A DNA stretch of 57,211 nt from PWHG01 sp964406935 (lineage in GTDB: Bacteria > Patescibacteriota > Patescibacteriia > Patescibacteriales > UBA12465), in NCBI GenBank assembly GCA_964406935.1, contig CAYOTM010000004.1, forward strand, positions 1 through 57,211. Reading direction: 5' to 3'. A program made the position numbers and the translations under genes. The notes under the pieces were generated by a model. The model ran no database searches. It worked only from the letters and a program-made list of their open reading frames with translations, and was not told where the DNA came from. Shown one piece after another: positions 1-7,457 of this stretch (position 1 is the stretch's first letter; each line of letters opens with the position of its first letter).

Positions 1-1
1 A

Positions 2-148
2 GAACTTTGGGCAAATTTTAACTCTCCAAAAGAGAAGAAGCTCTGGCTTTATTATGAGATTTTAAAGTTTATGAAAGGGAGGCTTAATAATCCAATAGTT
101 GATGAACTAGAAGAGGTTTATGGTCGGGCAGAGAAAATATTGTTATAA
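2..148 (+). CDS. C-terminal fragment of an unknown protein (cut by window start)
   Basis: The frame is open from base 2 to a TAA at 146-148 and gives the last 48 residues of a protein. The peptide is hydrophilic and helical in character, with an acidic stretch (VDELEEVYGR) near its end. There is no recognisable motif and the N-terminus lies outside the window, so no function is assigned. The next gene starts 20 bases downstream on the same strand, so the two may be cotranscribed. Confidence 0.5.
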   Translation, partial: ELWANFNSPKEKKLWLYYEILKFMKGRLNNPIVDELEEVYGRAEKILL

Positions 149-167
149 TAAAATAAATATCAAATTT

Positions 168-596
168 ATGACTAAAACAATAAAAACTTGGATCTTTAAA
201 CTTCTTCCTTTAATCGTTATCTATCTGTTATTTTTAATTAAATTTCTTGGTAACAGTGATTATGAATCTTTAATTGTTTTGCTGGCAGTGCTACCTTTAA
301 CTATTTATATTTTTACTGAAAATATAAAGCTAAAGAAAAATTTACAATATTTACTTTATTTTTTTATTGTAGGAATTATAATTTATTGGGTATTTGCATC
401 TTATGGTTTAATATGGGGGATCTTTAATGGACAATTTATGCTCTCTGGTTTCTCCTGTTTTTTTACTGGCTGTTACGGAGAAACAGGTTGGGGTCTATTT
501 ACTCAAAGCGCATTCTTTACTGTTGATTTAAAGGTATTACTTTATTTAGCTGTTATTTTTCTTGCAATTAAAAATAGAAGATTAGTTCGTAATTAA
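168..596 (+). CDS. Hypothetical four-helix membrane protein
   Basis: The 142-residue protein starts at the ATG at 168, in the AT-rich context usual for this genome. A start at 120 is possible, but it would overlap the upstream gene and add a hydrophilic leader. Four hydrophobic segments are visible, at about residues 8-28, 32-50, 62-86 and 115-137. A loop between the third and fourth contains two cysteines (SCFFTGCYG), which could form a disulfide outside the membrane. The C-terminus is basic (KNRRLVRN), consistent with a cytoplasmic tail by the positive-inside rule. I do not recognise a family. Confidence 0.6.
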   Translation: MTKTIKTWIFKLLPLIVIYLLFLIKFLGNSDYESLIVLLAVLPLTIYIFTENIKLKKNLQYLLYFFIVGIIIYWVFASYGLIWGIFNGQFMLSGFSCFFTGCYGETGWGLFTQSAFFTVDLKVLLYLAVIFLAIKNRRLVRN

Positions 597-610
597 GGCG
601 TACAGATTAT

Positions 611-766
611 ATGGTCAGCATGAAGGAATTTAAAAAAAGATTAGGAAATACGGCAAATAATTATAGCGAAGAAGAGTTGATAAAATTAAAAGAAGACATG
701 GATGGACTGGCCAATTTTTTGCTTGATGAGTATATTGATAAATTAAAAGAGAATAATAAGTCTTAA
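611..766 (+). CDS. Small hypothetical protein, 51 aa
   Basis: A short reading frame runs from ATG 611 to TAA 764-766, with an alternative ATG at 620. The product is charged and helical (KEFKKRLGNTANNYSEEEL..., then LKEDMDGLANFLLDEYIDKLKENN) with no membrane segment or cysteine. It lies 14 bases after the membrane protein gene on the same strand, which supports a real cotranscribed gene. Its amphipathic helix pattern is like small accessory or antitoxin-type proteins, but that is only a resemblance. Confidence 0.45.
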   Translation: MVSMKEFKKRLGNTANNYSEEELIKLKEDMDGLANFLLDEYIDKLKENNKS

Positions 767-971
767 TTTGCCTTGTATTTGTATAACGCTGATTATATCT
801 TATTATGTCAAATAATACATAAAATAAGATTTATTATAGTGTCTCATTTGTCTCATTTTATAACACAAGACCCCGACCCGAGTACTTAAAATCAGCTTTA
901 AAATTATACTCAATAACCCCTTATAATATTGCTATATGGTGGTACTTAACTCGAGTAGCCCGCGAAGGAAG
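767..971. other. Intergenic region without a recognisable gene
   Basis: About 200 bases of mostly AT-rich sequence follow the 51-aa gene. It contains the words GAGTACTTAA and GGTACTTAACTCGAG in partly repeated form, and a TATAAT-like word near 920. I see no reading frame, tRNA or convincing promoter. It leads into the terminator and GC-rich cassette at 972-1206. Confidence 0.4.
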
Positions 972-995
972 AAAGACGCCAAATGGCGTCTTTTT
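972..995. terminator. Rho-independent terminator upstream of cassette A
   Basis: AAAGACGCC - AAAT - GGCGTCTTTTT forms a perfect 9-bp stem with a tetraloop and T-tract. It closes the left side of the GC-rich cassette. Confidence 0.75.
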
Positions 996-1003
996 GAGTG
1001 AGT

Positions 1004-1206
1004 GGAGAGGAGCGAGCCAATAGTTTGGCTCGCGTGGGGGATTCGAAAGCCGGAGTCGCGTATAAGCCGAAGGCTTTTTTACGCGACGAGGCCGGGTCGG
1101 GGCGCTTGCTTTTCGCCGAGCAAAGACACGTGCGAACGAAGTGAGCTATACGTGGCGTAGCGAAAGTGAAAAGCTTAGCGACCGTGACCGAATCCCTCCC
1201 TCTCCG
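1004..1206 (+). repeat. GC-rich tRNA-tail cassette A
   Basis: This 203-base block is far more GC-rich than its surroundings. It begins with GGAGAGG (1004-1010) and ends with CCTCTCC (1199-1205) plus G: a perfect 7-bp tRNA-style acceptor stem and discriminator base. The last 18 bases read like the 3' end of a tRNA-Ser gene (CGAATCCCTCCCTCTCCG). Inside are hairpins GCGAGCC/GGCTCGC (1012-1032) and GTCGCGT/ACGCGAC (about 1055-1086). GTGGGGGATTCG (1034-1045) is an imperfect inverted copy of the right end. The T-arm does not fold (5' CCGTG cannot pair with CCCTC), so this is not a working tRNA. Most of it is shared with the block at 11740-11946, on the opposite strand. Confidence 0.7.
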
Positions 1207-1213
1207 TAGTTTT

Positions 1214-1240
1214 AAATAGCCCTAAACATGGGCTATTTTT
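1214..1240. terminator. Rho-independent terminator downstream of cassette A
   Basis: AAATAGCCC - TAAACAT - GGGCTATTT followed by TT is a 9-bp stem starting eight bases after the tRNA-tail end of the cassette. It lies just before the next gene. Confidence 0.7.
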
Positions 1241-1263
1241 GATAGGGAGAATTGAACTTTGGA

Positions 1264-1887
1264 ATGGGTGGTGCTAATATTAAGGTAAATAGTAAAAATA
1301 TGGAAAAACTTCTTAACAATACTCCACAGAATACGGAACAAAAAGAAAATAAAATTGAAAAGCCTAAAATAAAAGAAGGGGTAGATTTTGCATTTGAGCA
1401 CAATTCAGAACTTACACAAATTGGCACAAAAGAGCAGTATTCTGAATATTTAGACACTATCTTTCCAGATAGCGCAGTGAAAGATATTGTTTATCATGCA
1501 AGTCCTAATAAATTTTTAGAATTCAAAGATCCGTCAAGTTCAGGTTTAAGTCATATTTGGTTTTCACAAAAACCTTTATTAGGTCAATATGGAGAGAATA
1601 TATATCAAATACTATTAAATATTCAAAATCCTTTAGATGAATATAATTCTAAAAATTATCTTAAAGAGCTTAGACACTATGAAGCTCCCATAAATCCAGA
1701 ATGGATTAATAACTATCATATAACCGGAGAATTACCTAAATTTAAATACGATGGAACTATAAGGAGTTCAAGGGTAGATGAGGGCAAAAGTATAACAGTC
1801 AGGAATCCTCAACAAATCCATGTATTAGGATCTCTAGTAGATATAGAAAATTTTAAAAAATTTGTTGCAGATGAGAATAAGGTTTAG
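1264..1887 (+). CDS. ADP-ribosyltransferase-like protein, probably a fragment
   Basis: The 207-residue protein has a polar, Lys/Asn-rich N-terminal 30 residues and then a globular domain. The pattern is EYLDTIFPDS, VYHASPNKFLEF, IWFSQKPLLGQYG, IYQILLNIQNPLD and a C-terminal VRNPQQIHVLGS. This order (Y-H with a following F..F, then 'FS', then a 'nPl' strand) is like the ADP-ribosyltransferase-fold domains often found at the ends of polyvalent phage or plasmid proteins. Assignment is by pattern only. Start choice is uncertain: TTG 1252 is too close to the GGGAG, ATG 1264 is rather far, and ATG 1300 has the usual AT-rich context. It begins just after cassette A and its terminator, so it may be the tail of a larger gene cut by that insertion. 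Confidence 0.5.
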   Translation: MGGANIKVNSKNMEKLLNNTPQNTEQKENKIEKPKIKEGVDFAFEHNSELTQIGTKEQYSEYLDTIFPDSAVKDIVYHASPNKFLEFKDPSSSGLSHIWFSQKPLLGQYGENIYQILLNIQNPLDEYNSKNYLKELRHYEAPINPEWINNYHITGELPKFKYDGTIRSSRVDEGKSITVRNPQQIHVLGSLVDIENFKKFVADENKV

Positions 1888-2260
1888 ATTTTTTTATTTA
1901 CTAAAACCATTCCAAAACGTCCCACCCTCATTGCTTTAAAAATAGTTTACAAACCAGCTTAGCTAAATGGAATTATATTACTATTTTTTTTATTTTCCTT
2001 TTTAGTCCTGGTCTATGATATTTATTAAGACTTTATTCATATATTTTTAAGTTAATAATTAAGCAGAGGAGTTTTTAAGATTTTTAATAGACTTTTACCC
2101 TCGAAACCTTTATTCATCAATAAACAAGCTATTTTAGTGTGTTTTTATAAATAATAATTGTAATTCAAATTTTACCTAGCATAAGACAATCTTTTTTATC
2201 CCAATTATTCCATTATTTATACTAATTATGTTATAATATAAATAATAATCATTTAAAATA
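1888..2260. other. AT-rich intergenic region with pilin promoter
   Basis: There is no reading frame of note in this 373-base gap. A TATAAT at 2232-2237, 24 bases before the pilin ATG, is the only clear element and is the likely -10 of the pilin promoter. No good -35 hexamer is visible 17 bases upstream. The word AAACGTCCCACCC near 1915 is the only GC-richer patch. Confidence 0.45.
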
Positions 2261-2818
2261 ATGAAAATTTCCGAGAAAAAAGGTTTTACTCTAATTGAAT
2301 TATTAGTGGTGGTAGCAATTATTGGTTTGTTAGCTACTATTTCAATAGTGTCTTTAGGGAGCGCTCGTGATCGAGCTAAAAATACTCGAAGAATTGCTGA
2401 TATTCGCCAACTGCAAACTGCTTTAGAATTATATTTTTATGATTTTAATCGATATCCAGTAGTGACTGAATGGGTGACTGCTCAAGAGGCTTTAGCGACC
2501 GCAGAATTTTCTACTTATTTAAGTCAAGTCCCTTCTGACCCATCGCCAGGAGAAATTCCAATTTATGATTATTCTTATTTAAGCAGCCCTGATGGCTCTG
2601 ATTATCAAATTATTTGGTATTTAACTGATTCTACTGCTGATTTTTCTCAAGGTTATCAAGCGTCCACGCCCAATCAATTAGGTTTAAGTATTGAAATATC
2701 TGATACTGGTTTATTGGTTGAAGAAGATCAAAATGGCAGAAATAGAAACCGAAATAACAATGGCCTTGGCCAATGGTTAAGCGATTTAATTAGAGACTTC
2801 TTAGGAGTAAATAATTAG
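2261..2818 (+). CDS. Type IV pilin-like (pseudopilin) protein
   Basis: The 185-residue protein begins with a short basic leader MKISEKKG followed by FTLIELLVVVAIIGLLA. This is the class III signal that prepilin peptidase cuts after Gly and that becomes N-methyl-Phe; the Glu at +5 is present. After the hydrophobic helix the sequence continues as RDRAKNTRRIADIRQLQTAL, YFYDFNRYP and a C-terminal soluble domain, matching the type II/IV pseudopilin layout. The last 25 residues are Asn/Arg-rich with an amphipathic end. It is likely part of a pilus or competence pseudopilus together with the ATPase at 30759-33776 and DprA. It is monocistronic, with TATAAT at 2232 and a terminator at 2830-2876. Confidence 0.88.
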   Translation: MKISEKKGFTLIELLVVVAIIGLLATISIVSLGSARDRAKNTRRIADIRQLQTALELYFYDFNRYPVVTEWVTAQEALATAEFSTYLSQVPSDPSPGEIPIYDYSYLSSPDGSDYQIIWYLTDSTADFSQGYQASTPNQLGLSIEISDTGLLVEEDQNGRNRNRNNNGLGQWLSDLIRDFLGVNN

Positions 2819-2829
2819 TTAAAATTTGG

Positions 2830-2876
2830 GAATAACAACTTAAATGACATTAAAAAATGTCGTTTTTTTGTTATTC
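2830..2876 (+). terminator. Nested hairpin terminator after the pilin gene
   Basis: The outer stem GAATAACAA/TTGTTATTC encloses an inner stem ATGACAT/ATGTCGT (one G-T) followed by a T-run. It starts 11 bases after the pilin stop. Confidence 0.7.
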
Positions 2877-2973
2877 TTGTCTTAATATTGATTATTTTTT
2901 AAAAATCCTTTATATTTAACTATTAGCTCTTTACAATTATTTGTTAATTAATCATAAATTAGGAGGACTTTCA

Positions 2974-4161
2974 ATGAACAAACAAACCGCCCTGTCTTTA
3001 ATCCCTTGGTTTAAAAAGCCTCACGAACTGCTTTCTATTTGGAAAAAAACCAAATTTGATTTAGAGGTTGGCCAAAAAATTATTGATCAGTTAAAAATAG
3101 CTGACAATAGCTATGCTAGCAAGCTTTATTTTTTAGCTAAAGCTGATTTTCGTTGGCAACTTTGCCAATTACTCGTTCCCTCACTCACCTCCAGTGATCA
3201 AGTTTTCCAGATTTTGGAAAAAACCAACTATCAACCTCAGGTTTGTCTGGCTGCTCTACCTTTTTTGAACTCTGAAGAAGAAGTTTTACAAGTAATTTTT
3301 AACACCAACTTTAATGTTTATTTTTGCAGTCAAGCAATTTCTCGCTTAAAATCAGAGAATTCGTTAATGTTGGTGATGAAAAGCACAGACTATCATTGGC
3401 GAGTTTGTCAGGAAGGAGTTCCTCTTCTGTCTGATGAAGAGAAAATTTTAGCAGTAATGGCTGCCAGTAATTTCAATTGGCAGGTTTGCCAGGCTAGCCT
3501 TACTCGCTTACCTCTTGATCAAAAAAATCAACAAGAATTATTAGATTTGTTGATTTTTACTGATTATCATTTGTATGTTTTGGACGTTGTCGTTTCCCTT
3601 CTTAAATTAAACGAACAGAGCCCGGAGAACCTTTTGTCCATTATGGAAAAAACCAATTATCACTGGTGTTTGGTGGAAAGAATTTTACCTTTGTTGAAAA
3701 TCAAAGACTATCATCCGGATCAGGCTTTGCATCTAATGGAGCAAACTGATTACAATTATCAAATTTGCCGAGAAAGCATTTCTTTGTTTTCTAAAGAAAA
3801 AGACATTCTTTTTCTTTTGTCTAAGGTTAAGCGCTCCTGCGAAATCATTCATTTGGTTTTACCAAAGTTAAATTTAGCCGATAAAGATCAACTAGAATTG
3901 TTGCAACTGTTAGGCCGGGCTCAGTATTTGCCAGCCTTAAGCAGAGAAGTGATAAAATATTTGATTCGTGATGATGATCTTTTATTTGTGATGGATCAAA
4001 CTAATTATCACTGGAGCGTTTGTCTTGAGGGTGTCAAGAAGTTGAGTAGCGCTCCAATAATTTTGGATGTTTTGCAAAAAACTGATTTTGAAGAAAGCAT
4101 TTGCCAGGCAGCAGTTGAAAAATTAGAATTTTTAGCCAAAGCTTTGGCAAAAAAATGTTAA
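2974..4161 (+). CDS. Solenoid repeat protein with about ten ~35-residue repeats
   Basis: The 395-residue protein is built almost wholly from helical repeats. Each has an aromatic/Trp-Cys core such as FRWQLCQLLVPSL, YQPQVCLAALPFL, YHWRVCQEGVPLL, FNWQVCQASLTRL, YNYQICRESISLF and YHWSVCLEGVKKL, usually preceded by a 'xxKTN/T-D' turn and followed by a 'EEx(I/V)LxV(M/I)' helix. This looks like an ARM/HEAT-like or LRV-like alpha-solenoid for protein binding; I cannot name a family. The ATG at 2974 is preceded by AGGAGG (2961-2966), one of the very few strong Shine-Dalgarno sites in the window, which decides the start over the TTG at 2941. There is no signal peptide, so it is probably cytoplasmic. 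Confidence 0.72.
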   Translation: MNKQTALSLIPWFKKPHELLSIWKKTKFDLEVGQKIIDQLKIADNSYASKLYFLAKADFRWQLCQLLVPSLTSSDQVFQILEKTNYQPQVCLAALPFLNSEEEVLQVIFNTNFNVYFCSQAISRLKSENSLMLVMKSTDYHWRVCQEGVPLLSDEEKILAVMAASNFNWQVCQASLTRLPLDQKNQQELLDLLIFTDYHLYVLDVVVSLLKLNEQSPENLLSIMEKTNYHWCLVERILPLLKIKDYHPDQALHLMEQTDYNYQICRESISLFSKEKDILFLLSKVKRSCEIIHLVLPKLNLADKDQLELLQLLGRAQYLPALSREVIKYLIRDDDLLFVMDQTNYHWSVCLEGVKKLSSAPIILDVLQKTDFEESICQAAVEKLEFLAKALAKKC

Positions 4162-4182
4162 ATTATTATGATTAATTTTCTG

Positions 4183-4210
4183 GGCAACCATTTTTATGGT
4201 TGCCTTTTTA
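4183..4210 (+). terminator. Rho-independent terminator
   Basis: GGCAACCA - loop - TGGTTGCC followed by TTTTTA forms an 8-bp stem 21 bases after the repeat-protein stop. Confidence 0.75.
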
Positions 4211-4265
4211 TTATTTATTAATTAACTTGTGTTATAATATATTTATAAAGATTATTTTTAAATAT

Positions 4266-5006
4266 ATGGAAAATAAATTTTTAATTAGTTTATTGATTAC
4301 TTTTTTCTGTTTAAGCCCTTTTTTAGTTTTGGCCACTGACATTGAAAATGATGAAATTTATCAAAACTATACTCAAACTAAAAATCGAGCCACTAATATT
4401 TCTAATCAGGTAGCTGATTTTTTATCAGATAAGAATTTAAGTCTGGAAGAAAGAGTAGAAATTATTACTAGTCCTAATTTTGGTCAGCCAGAAGAAAATA
4501 AACAAGCAGAAGATAATAATCAAGAGTCAAGCATAATCTCTTCCGAGCAAAACCAAAATCAAAAGAGATCTACCCAAAACTTAGTTATTACTGATCGGCG
4601 CAGTGAAGTTGCTTTAGCTATTCAAGAAATTTTAAATAACACAGAAAATCGTGAAGATATTGGTGAACAGGTAAGGTTAATTGCTCAAAATCACGCTAAA
4701 AATCACGAAAACTTAATCGCTCCTTTAAATCGCTTGCAAAATCAAAATCGTTTAATTCATTTTATTTTTGGTCCTGAACCGCAAGCCCTAGCTCAAGCTC
4801 AACAAATTTTGCAAGACAACCAAACTTATTTAGCCCAATTAGAAAATTTAAAAAATTCTTTAGATGAAGATAATCAAAAATTAACAATCACTGAGGCTCT
4901 TGACCATATTCAAGAAATTGAAAATGAGCTACAGATAGTGGTTGATAATTCTACCCGTAGCTTTAGTTTACTGGGTTGGTTAATTAATTTATTATCAAAA
5001 AAATAA
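4266..5006 (+). CDS. Secreted or membrane-tethered helical protein
   Basis: The 246-residue protein starts at ATG 4266 (TTTAAATATATG context); the open frame reaches further upstream but into the promoter and terminator. Residues 1-21 form a signal peptide (MENKFLISLLITFFCLSPFLVLA). The rest is Gln/Asn/Glu-rich and helical: a DKNLSLEERVEII segment, a disordered Glu/Asn/Gln linker at about 80-105, a helical core with ALAIQEILNN, and a coiled-coil-like end. The last 14 residues (SLLGWLINLLSKK) could be an amphipathic or short membrane anchor. No family is recognised. A TATAAT lies about 30 bases upstream and the gene has its own terminator. Confidence 0.65.
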   Translation: MENKFLISLLITFFCLSPFLVLATDIENDEIYQNYTQTKNRATNISNQVADFLSDKNLSLEERVEIITSPNFGQPEENKQAEDNNQESSIISSEQNQNQKRSTQNLVITDRRSEVALAIQEILNNTENREDIGEQVRLIAQNHAKNHENLIAPLNRLQNQNRLIHFIFGPEPQALAQAQQILQDNQTYLAQLENLKNSLDEDNQKLTITEALDHIQEIENELQIVVDNSTRSFSLLGWLINLLSKK

Positions 5007-5029
5007 TATAAATATATTATAGTTAAATT

Positions 5030-5056
5030 AAAAACAAGCGCTTGGCGCTTGTTTTT
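5030..5056. terminator. Bidirectional Rho-independent terminator
   Basis: AAAAACAAGCGC - TTG - GCGCTTGTTTTT is a perfect 12-bp stem between two convergent genes, with A- and T-tracts allowing it to work on both strands. Confidence 0.85.
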
Positions 5057-5078
5057 AAGATAATTGTTTAAGGATTAA

Positions 5079-5501
5079 TTATTTGCCCAGCGAGCTTAAA
5101 AGATCTCGTTGATGTTCTTCTTCATCCATTAAAATATCTTCTAAAACTCGTCGCATTCCATATTCTCCCAACTCTTCTGCTTGTTTAATTCTTTCTTTAT
5201 AACGACTGACTGCTAAGGCTTCGCCTTTTAAGTCTTGTTCTAACATGGTTTTAGAATTGTCTGAAATTTCTCTTACTTCAATTTCAGTTGTTGGCACTCC
5301 GCCTAAATCAGAAATTAATTCTGAGACTTTTAAGGCATGAACCATTTCTTCATTAGAATGGACAATTAACTCTTTGGAAATTGAATCATATTCTGGACCA
5401 GTAATAGTGGCAGCATGTTGAACATATTGAATCGCTGCTGCGTATTCCCACTCTAAGTCTTTGTTAAGTTCGTTGATAAATTGTTGTTTAGTGATAGCCA
5501 T
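5079..5501 (-). CDS. Ferritin-like diiron protein (bacterioferritin-type)
   Basis: The 140-residue protein has the four-helix ferritin pattern. Likely metal ligands are the Glu in LEWEYAAAIQY, the ExxH in SNEEMVHALK, the Glu in LKGEALAVSRY and the second ExxH in DEEEHQRDLL. Length and ligand spacing fit the small bacterioferritin/ferritin-like family that stores iron or consumes peroxide. It lies convergent to the secreted protein and is probably transcribed alone. A role in iron and oxidative-stress handling fits the nearby peroxiredoxin (6876-7313). I cannot tell bacterioferritin from a DNA-protecting (Dps-like) type by eye; no haem-ligand Met is obvious. Confidence 0.82.
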   Translation of the reverse strand: MAITKQQFINELNKDLEWEYAAAIQYVQHAATITGPEYDSISKELIVHSNEEMVHALKVSELISDLGGVPTTEIEVREISDNSKTMLEQDLKGEALAVSRYKERIKQAEELGEYGMRRVLEDILMDEEEHQRDLLSSLGK

Positions 5502-5680
5502 AGATTTAATTTAATTATTAATTTTTATTAGTAAATATACTATATAACTTTTAAAAGTCTTTGTAAAGGTAAAAATTAATAAAAATAAGGGATTTTTTGA
5601 TAGTTTTTCAAAATATTACCTTTTTTTAAATTTTCTGTTATATTTAAAAGAAGGTTATTTATAACTTAATTTTTAAATAT

Positions 5681-6307
5681 ATGAAAATCAATAAACCACT
5701 ATTTTTTGCCTTATTAATTGTTTTAATTCTGATTTCTGGAACTTGGCTATTTAATCGATCTAAATTACTGCAACAACCCCCTTCAAACAATTTAGCCACT
5801 CAACAATTAGTAACCGAATATTTACAAGAAAATATTTCTGCCCTATCCCCTGAGCCAGAAGTTCTTGGCGGTACTTTTTATGTCACTAATTTAGAATTTT
5901 TTGACGATCAATCAGTTAAAGTAGAATATGAAGATGGTCATATTGCTTTATCAGCTATGGTTCGCTATTTAATAGATCGTAATAATCAAATCACTATTAC
6001 TGACTTTAATGTTTTACCCGCCCCGCCAGCTCCAGTTAAAGAATTTAATGAAGAGGTTGTAACTTATAGCCCTAGTCAGTCAGAAATTGAAAATTTAGTA
6101 GAACAATATATTAGAGAAAATATTTCTGCCCTATCTCCCGAACCAGAAGTTTTGGGTGGTACTTTTTATGTCACTGATTTAGAATTTTTAGACGAGCAGT
6201 CAGTTAAGGTTGGTTATGAGGATGGCCACATTGCTTTAGAAGCGTTAGCTAATTATTCCTTAGATAATGGCTTAGTGACGATTAATTCTTTTGAGGTTAT
6301 TGATTAA
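5681..6307 (+). CDS. Membrane-anchored protein with a duplicated ~70-aa domain
   Basis: The 208-residue protein has an N-terminal basic stretch and one hydrophobic helix (about residues 7-24, FALLIVLILISGTWLF), then two nearly identical domains at about residues 45-118 and 137-207. Both contain the run ENISALSPEPEVLGGTFYV followed by EF.D(D/E)QSVKV.YEDGHIAL. A proline-rich linker (PAPPAPVKEF) separates them. The repeats are also highly similar in DNA, so the duplication is recent or under homogenisation. The domains face outside by the signal-anchor topology. The function is unknown; small beta-rich domains of this kind occur in periplasmic or cell-surface proteins. Confidence 0.7.
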   Translation: MKINKPLFFALLIVLILISGTWLFNRSKLLQQPPSNNLATQQLVTEYLQENISALSPEPEVLGGTFYVTNLEFFDDQSVKVEYEDGHIALSAMVRYLIDRNNQITITDFNVLPAPPAPVKEFNEEVVTYSPSQSEIENLVEQYIRENISALSPEPEVLGGTFYVTDLEFLDEQSVKVGYEDGHIALEALANYSLDNGLVTINSFEVID

Positions 6308-6325
6308 TTTTAGCGCTTATTTTTT

Positions 6326-6355
6326 AAAAACTCCTGTCAGTTGGCAGGAGTTTTT
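6326..6355 (+). terminator. Rho-independent terminator
   Basis: AAAAACTCCTG - loop - CAGGAGTTTTT is an 11-bp stem 18 bases past the stop of the duplicated-domain gene. Confidence 0.8.
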
Positions 6356-6416
6356 AAATATTCTATTTACTCTATTTAAGAAAAAAATAGCTGTTAAGTC
6401 ATTAACTTAACTTTAA

Positions 6417-6866
6417 CTAGGCATTTTTAATAGTTTCTAGTATTTGTTTAATGTTTTGTGGATTATCTAAGTGTTGGAGCACTAACTCTTCCTTATCGCT
6501 ACCAGCAGTATTAATAATTAAATGACCACTACCAATAATAAAACGATCAAAAAATGGTTCTTTAATTTTTATGTCAGTAACTTTATTATAATCAATACTA
6601 ATCGTTTCGATGTTTAACCAACCAAAACGAGCAATAATACGCTTATTAGTAAAAATATAATTATTAGCCATTCTTAAATAAAAACCAAAATAAAATAAAG
6701 CAATGAGAGCCGTAAGTATGCCTAAGCCATATAAAAACATTAAAGGCAGACTTAAAATTGTGCTAACTAGTAAGCCAAATTTTAAAAATCGGGGACTTAG
6801 GGAAAATTGATGCTTTATTATTTCCTCGGGCTGTAAAATATTTTGCCAATTATTACTATTGTTCAT
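6417..6866 (-). CDS. Bacterial PH-domain membrane protein (YdbS/DUF304-like)
   Basis: The 149-residue protein has a short soluble start (EIIKHQFSLSPRFLKFG), two adjacent membrane helices at about residues 32-68, and a beta-rich C-terminal domain. The domain carries the typical NNYIFTNKRIIAR, then IDYNKVTDIKI, then GSGHLIINTAGS strand sequences of the bacterial pleckstrin-homology (bPH2) family. Such proteins sit in the cytoplasmic membrane; their ligand is generally unknown. It is nine bases downstream of the peroxiredoxin gene on the same strand, so the two form a small operon. Confidence 0.8.
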   Translation of the reverse strand: MNNSNNWQNILQPEEIIKHQFSLSPRFLKFGLLVSTILSLPLMFLYGLGILTALIALFYFGFYLRMANNYIFTNKRIIARFGWLNIETISIDYNKVTDIKIKEPFFDRFIIGSGHLIINTAGSDKEELVLQHLDNPQNIKQILETIKNA

Positions 6867-6875
6867 GTTAGATTA

Positions 6876-7313
6876 TTATTTAATTAAGCTATTTAAGTCA
6901 GCTAAAACCTCAGCCGCATGTTTTTCCGGCTTAACCTTGGGATAGACCTTAGCAATCATTCCTCGGGGGTTAATTAAATAAGAAATCCGACTAAATAAGC
7001 CACCCGCTTGGTAATCTTTAATAATTTTTTTATCTGGATCAGATAATAAATCAAAAGGCAGCTCAAACTTATTAATAAACTTTTGGTGGCTATTTATCGA
7101 GTCAGTGCTAACCCCTAAAACCTTAGCTCCTAATTGAGAAAAATCAGGAAAAATATCGCGCAAACCACAAGCTTCTTTAGTGCAGCCGGGAGTATTGTCG
7201 CGGGGATAAAAATATAATAATAGCCACTTTCCCTGATAGTCGCTTAATTGATGGGTTTTATTGTTTTGATCAAGGGCGGAAAAACCAGGCGCTTGATCGC
7301 CAGCTTTTAACAT
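6876..7313 (-). CDS. bcp: Thiol peroxidase, Bcp/PrxQ-type peroxiredoxin
   Basis: The 145-residue protein reduces peroxides with a thiol partner in the cytoplasm. The thioredoxin-fold motif PRDNTPGCTKEACGLRD (about residues 36-52) holds the peroxidatic Cys in TPGCT and a resolving Cys five residues later, the arrangement of atypical 2-Cys PrxQ proteins. Further family marks are KWLLLYFYP, VLGVSTDS and LPFDLLSDPD. Length is slightly below the usual 150-155. It is first in a two-gene operon with the PH-domain protein. The gap to the divergent carotenoid operon (7314-7457) probably holds promoters for both. Confidence 0.93.
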   Translation of the reverse strand: MLKAGDQAPGFSALDQNNKTHQLSDYQGKWLLLYFYPRDNTPGCTKEACGLRDIFPDFSQLGAKVLGVSTDSINSHQKFINKFELPFDLLSDPDKKIIKDYQAGGLFSRISYLINPRGMIAKVYPKVKPEKHAAEVLADLNSLIK

Positions 7314-7457
7314 AAATATAGTTTTAATTTTTATTAATTTATATTATTATTTTTACTTATTTTTAAGAAAAAAGCAAATCAATTTTCAATATTTTTTCTT
7401 GTATTTATCTAGTTTTTTTTACTATTATATAAGTAGTTAATAAGCTTATTTAATTAT

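Noticed and set aside
1004..1206. Functional tRNA-Ser or tmRNA at cassette A
   Set aside because: The acceptor stem is perfect, but the T-stem cannot pair, the loop has AC in place of TT, and no anticodon arm or tag frame is visible.
1233..1457. Minus-strand open frame at the start of the ADP-ribosyltransferase-like gene
   Set aside because: It is antisense to a frame with recognisable protein pattern and ends in no promoter or ribosome site.
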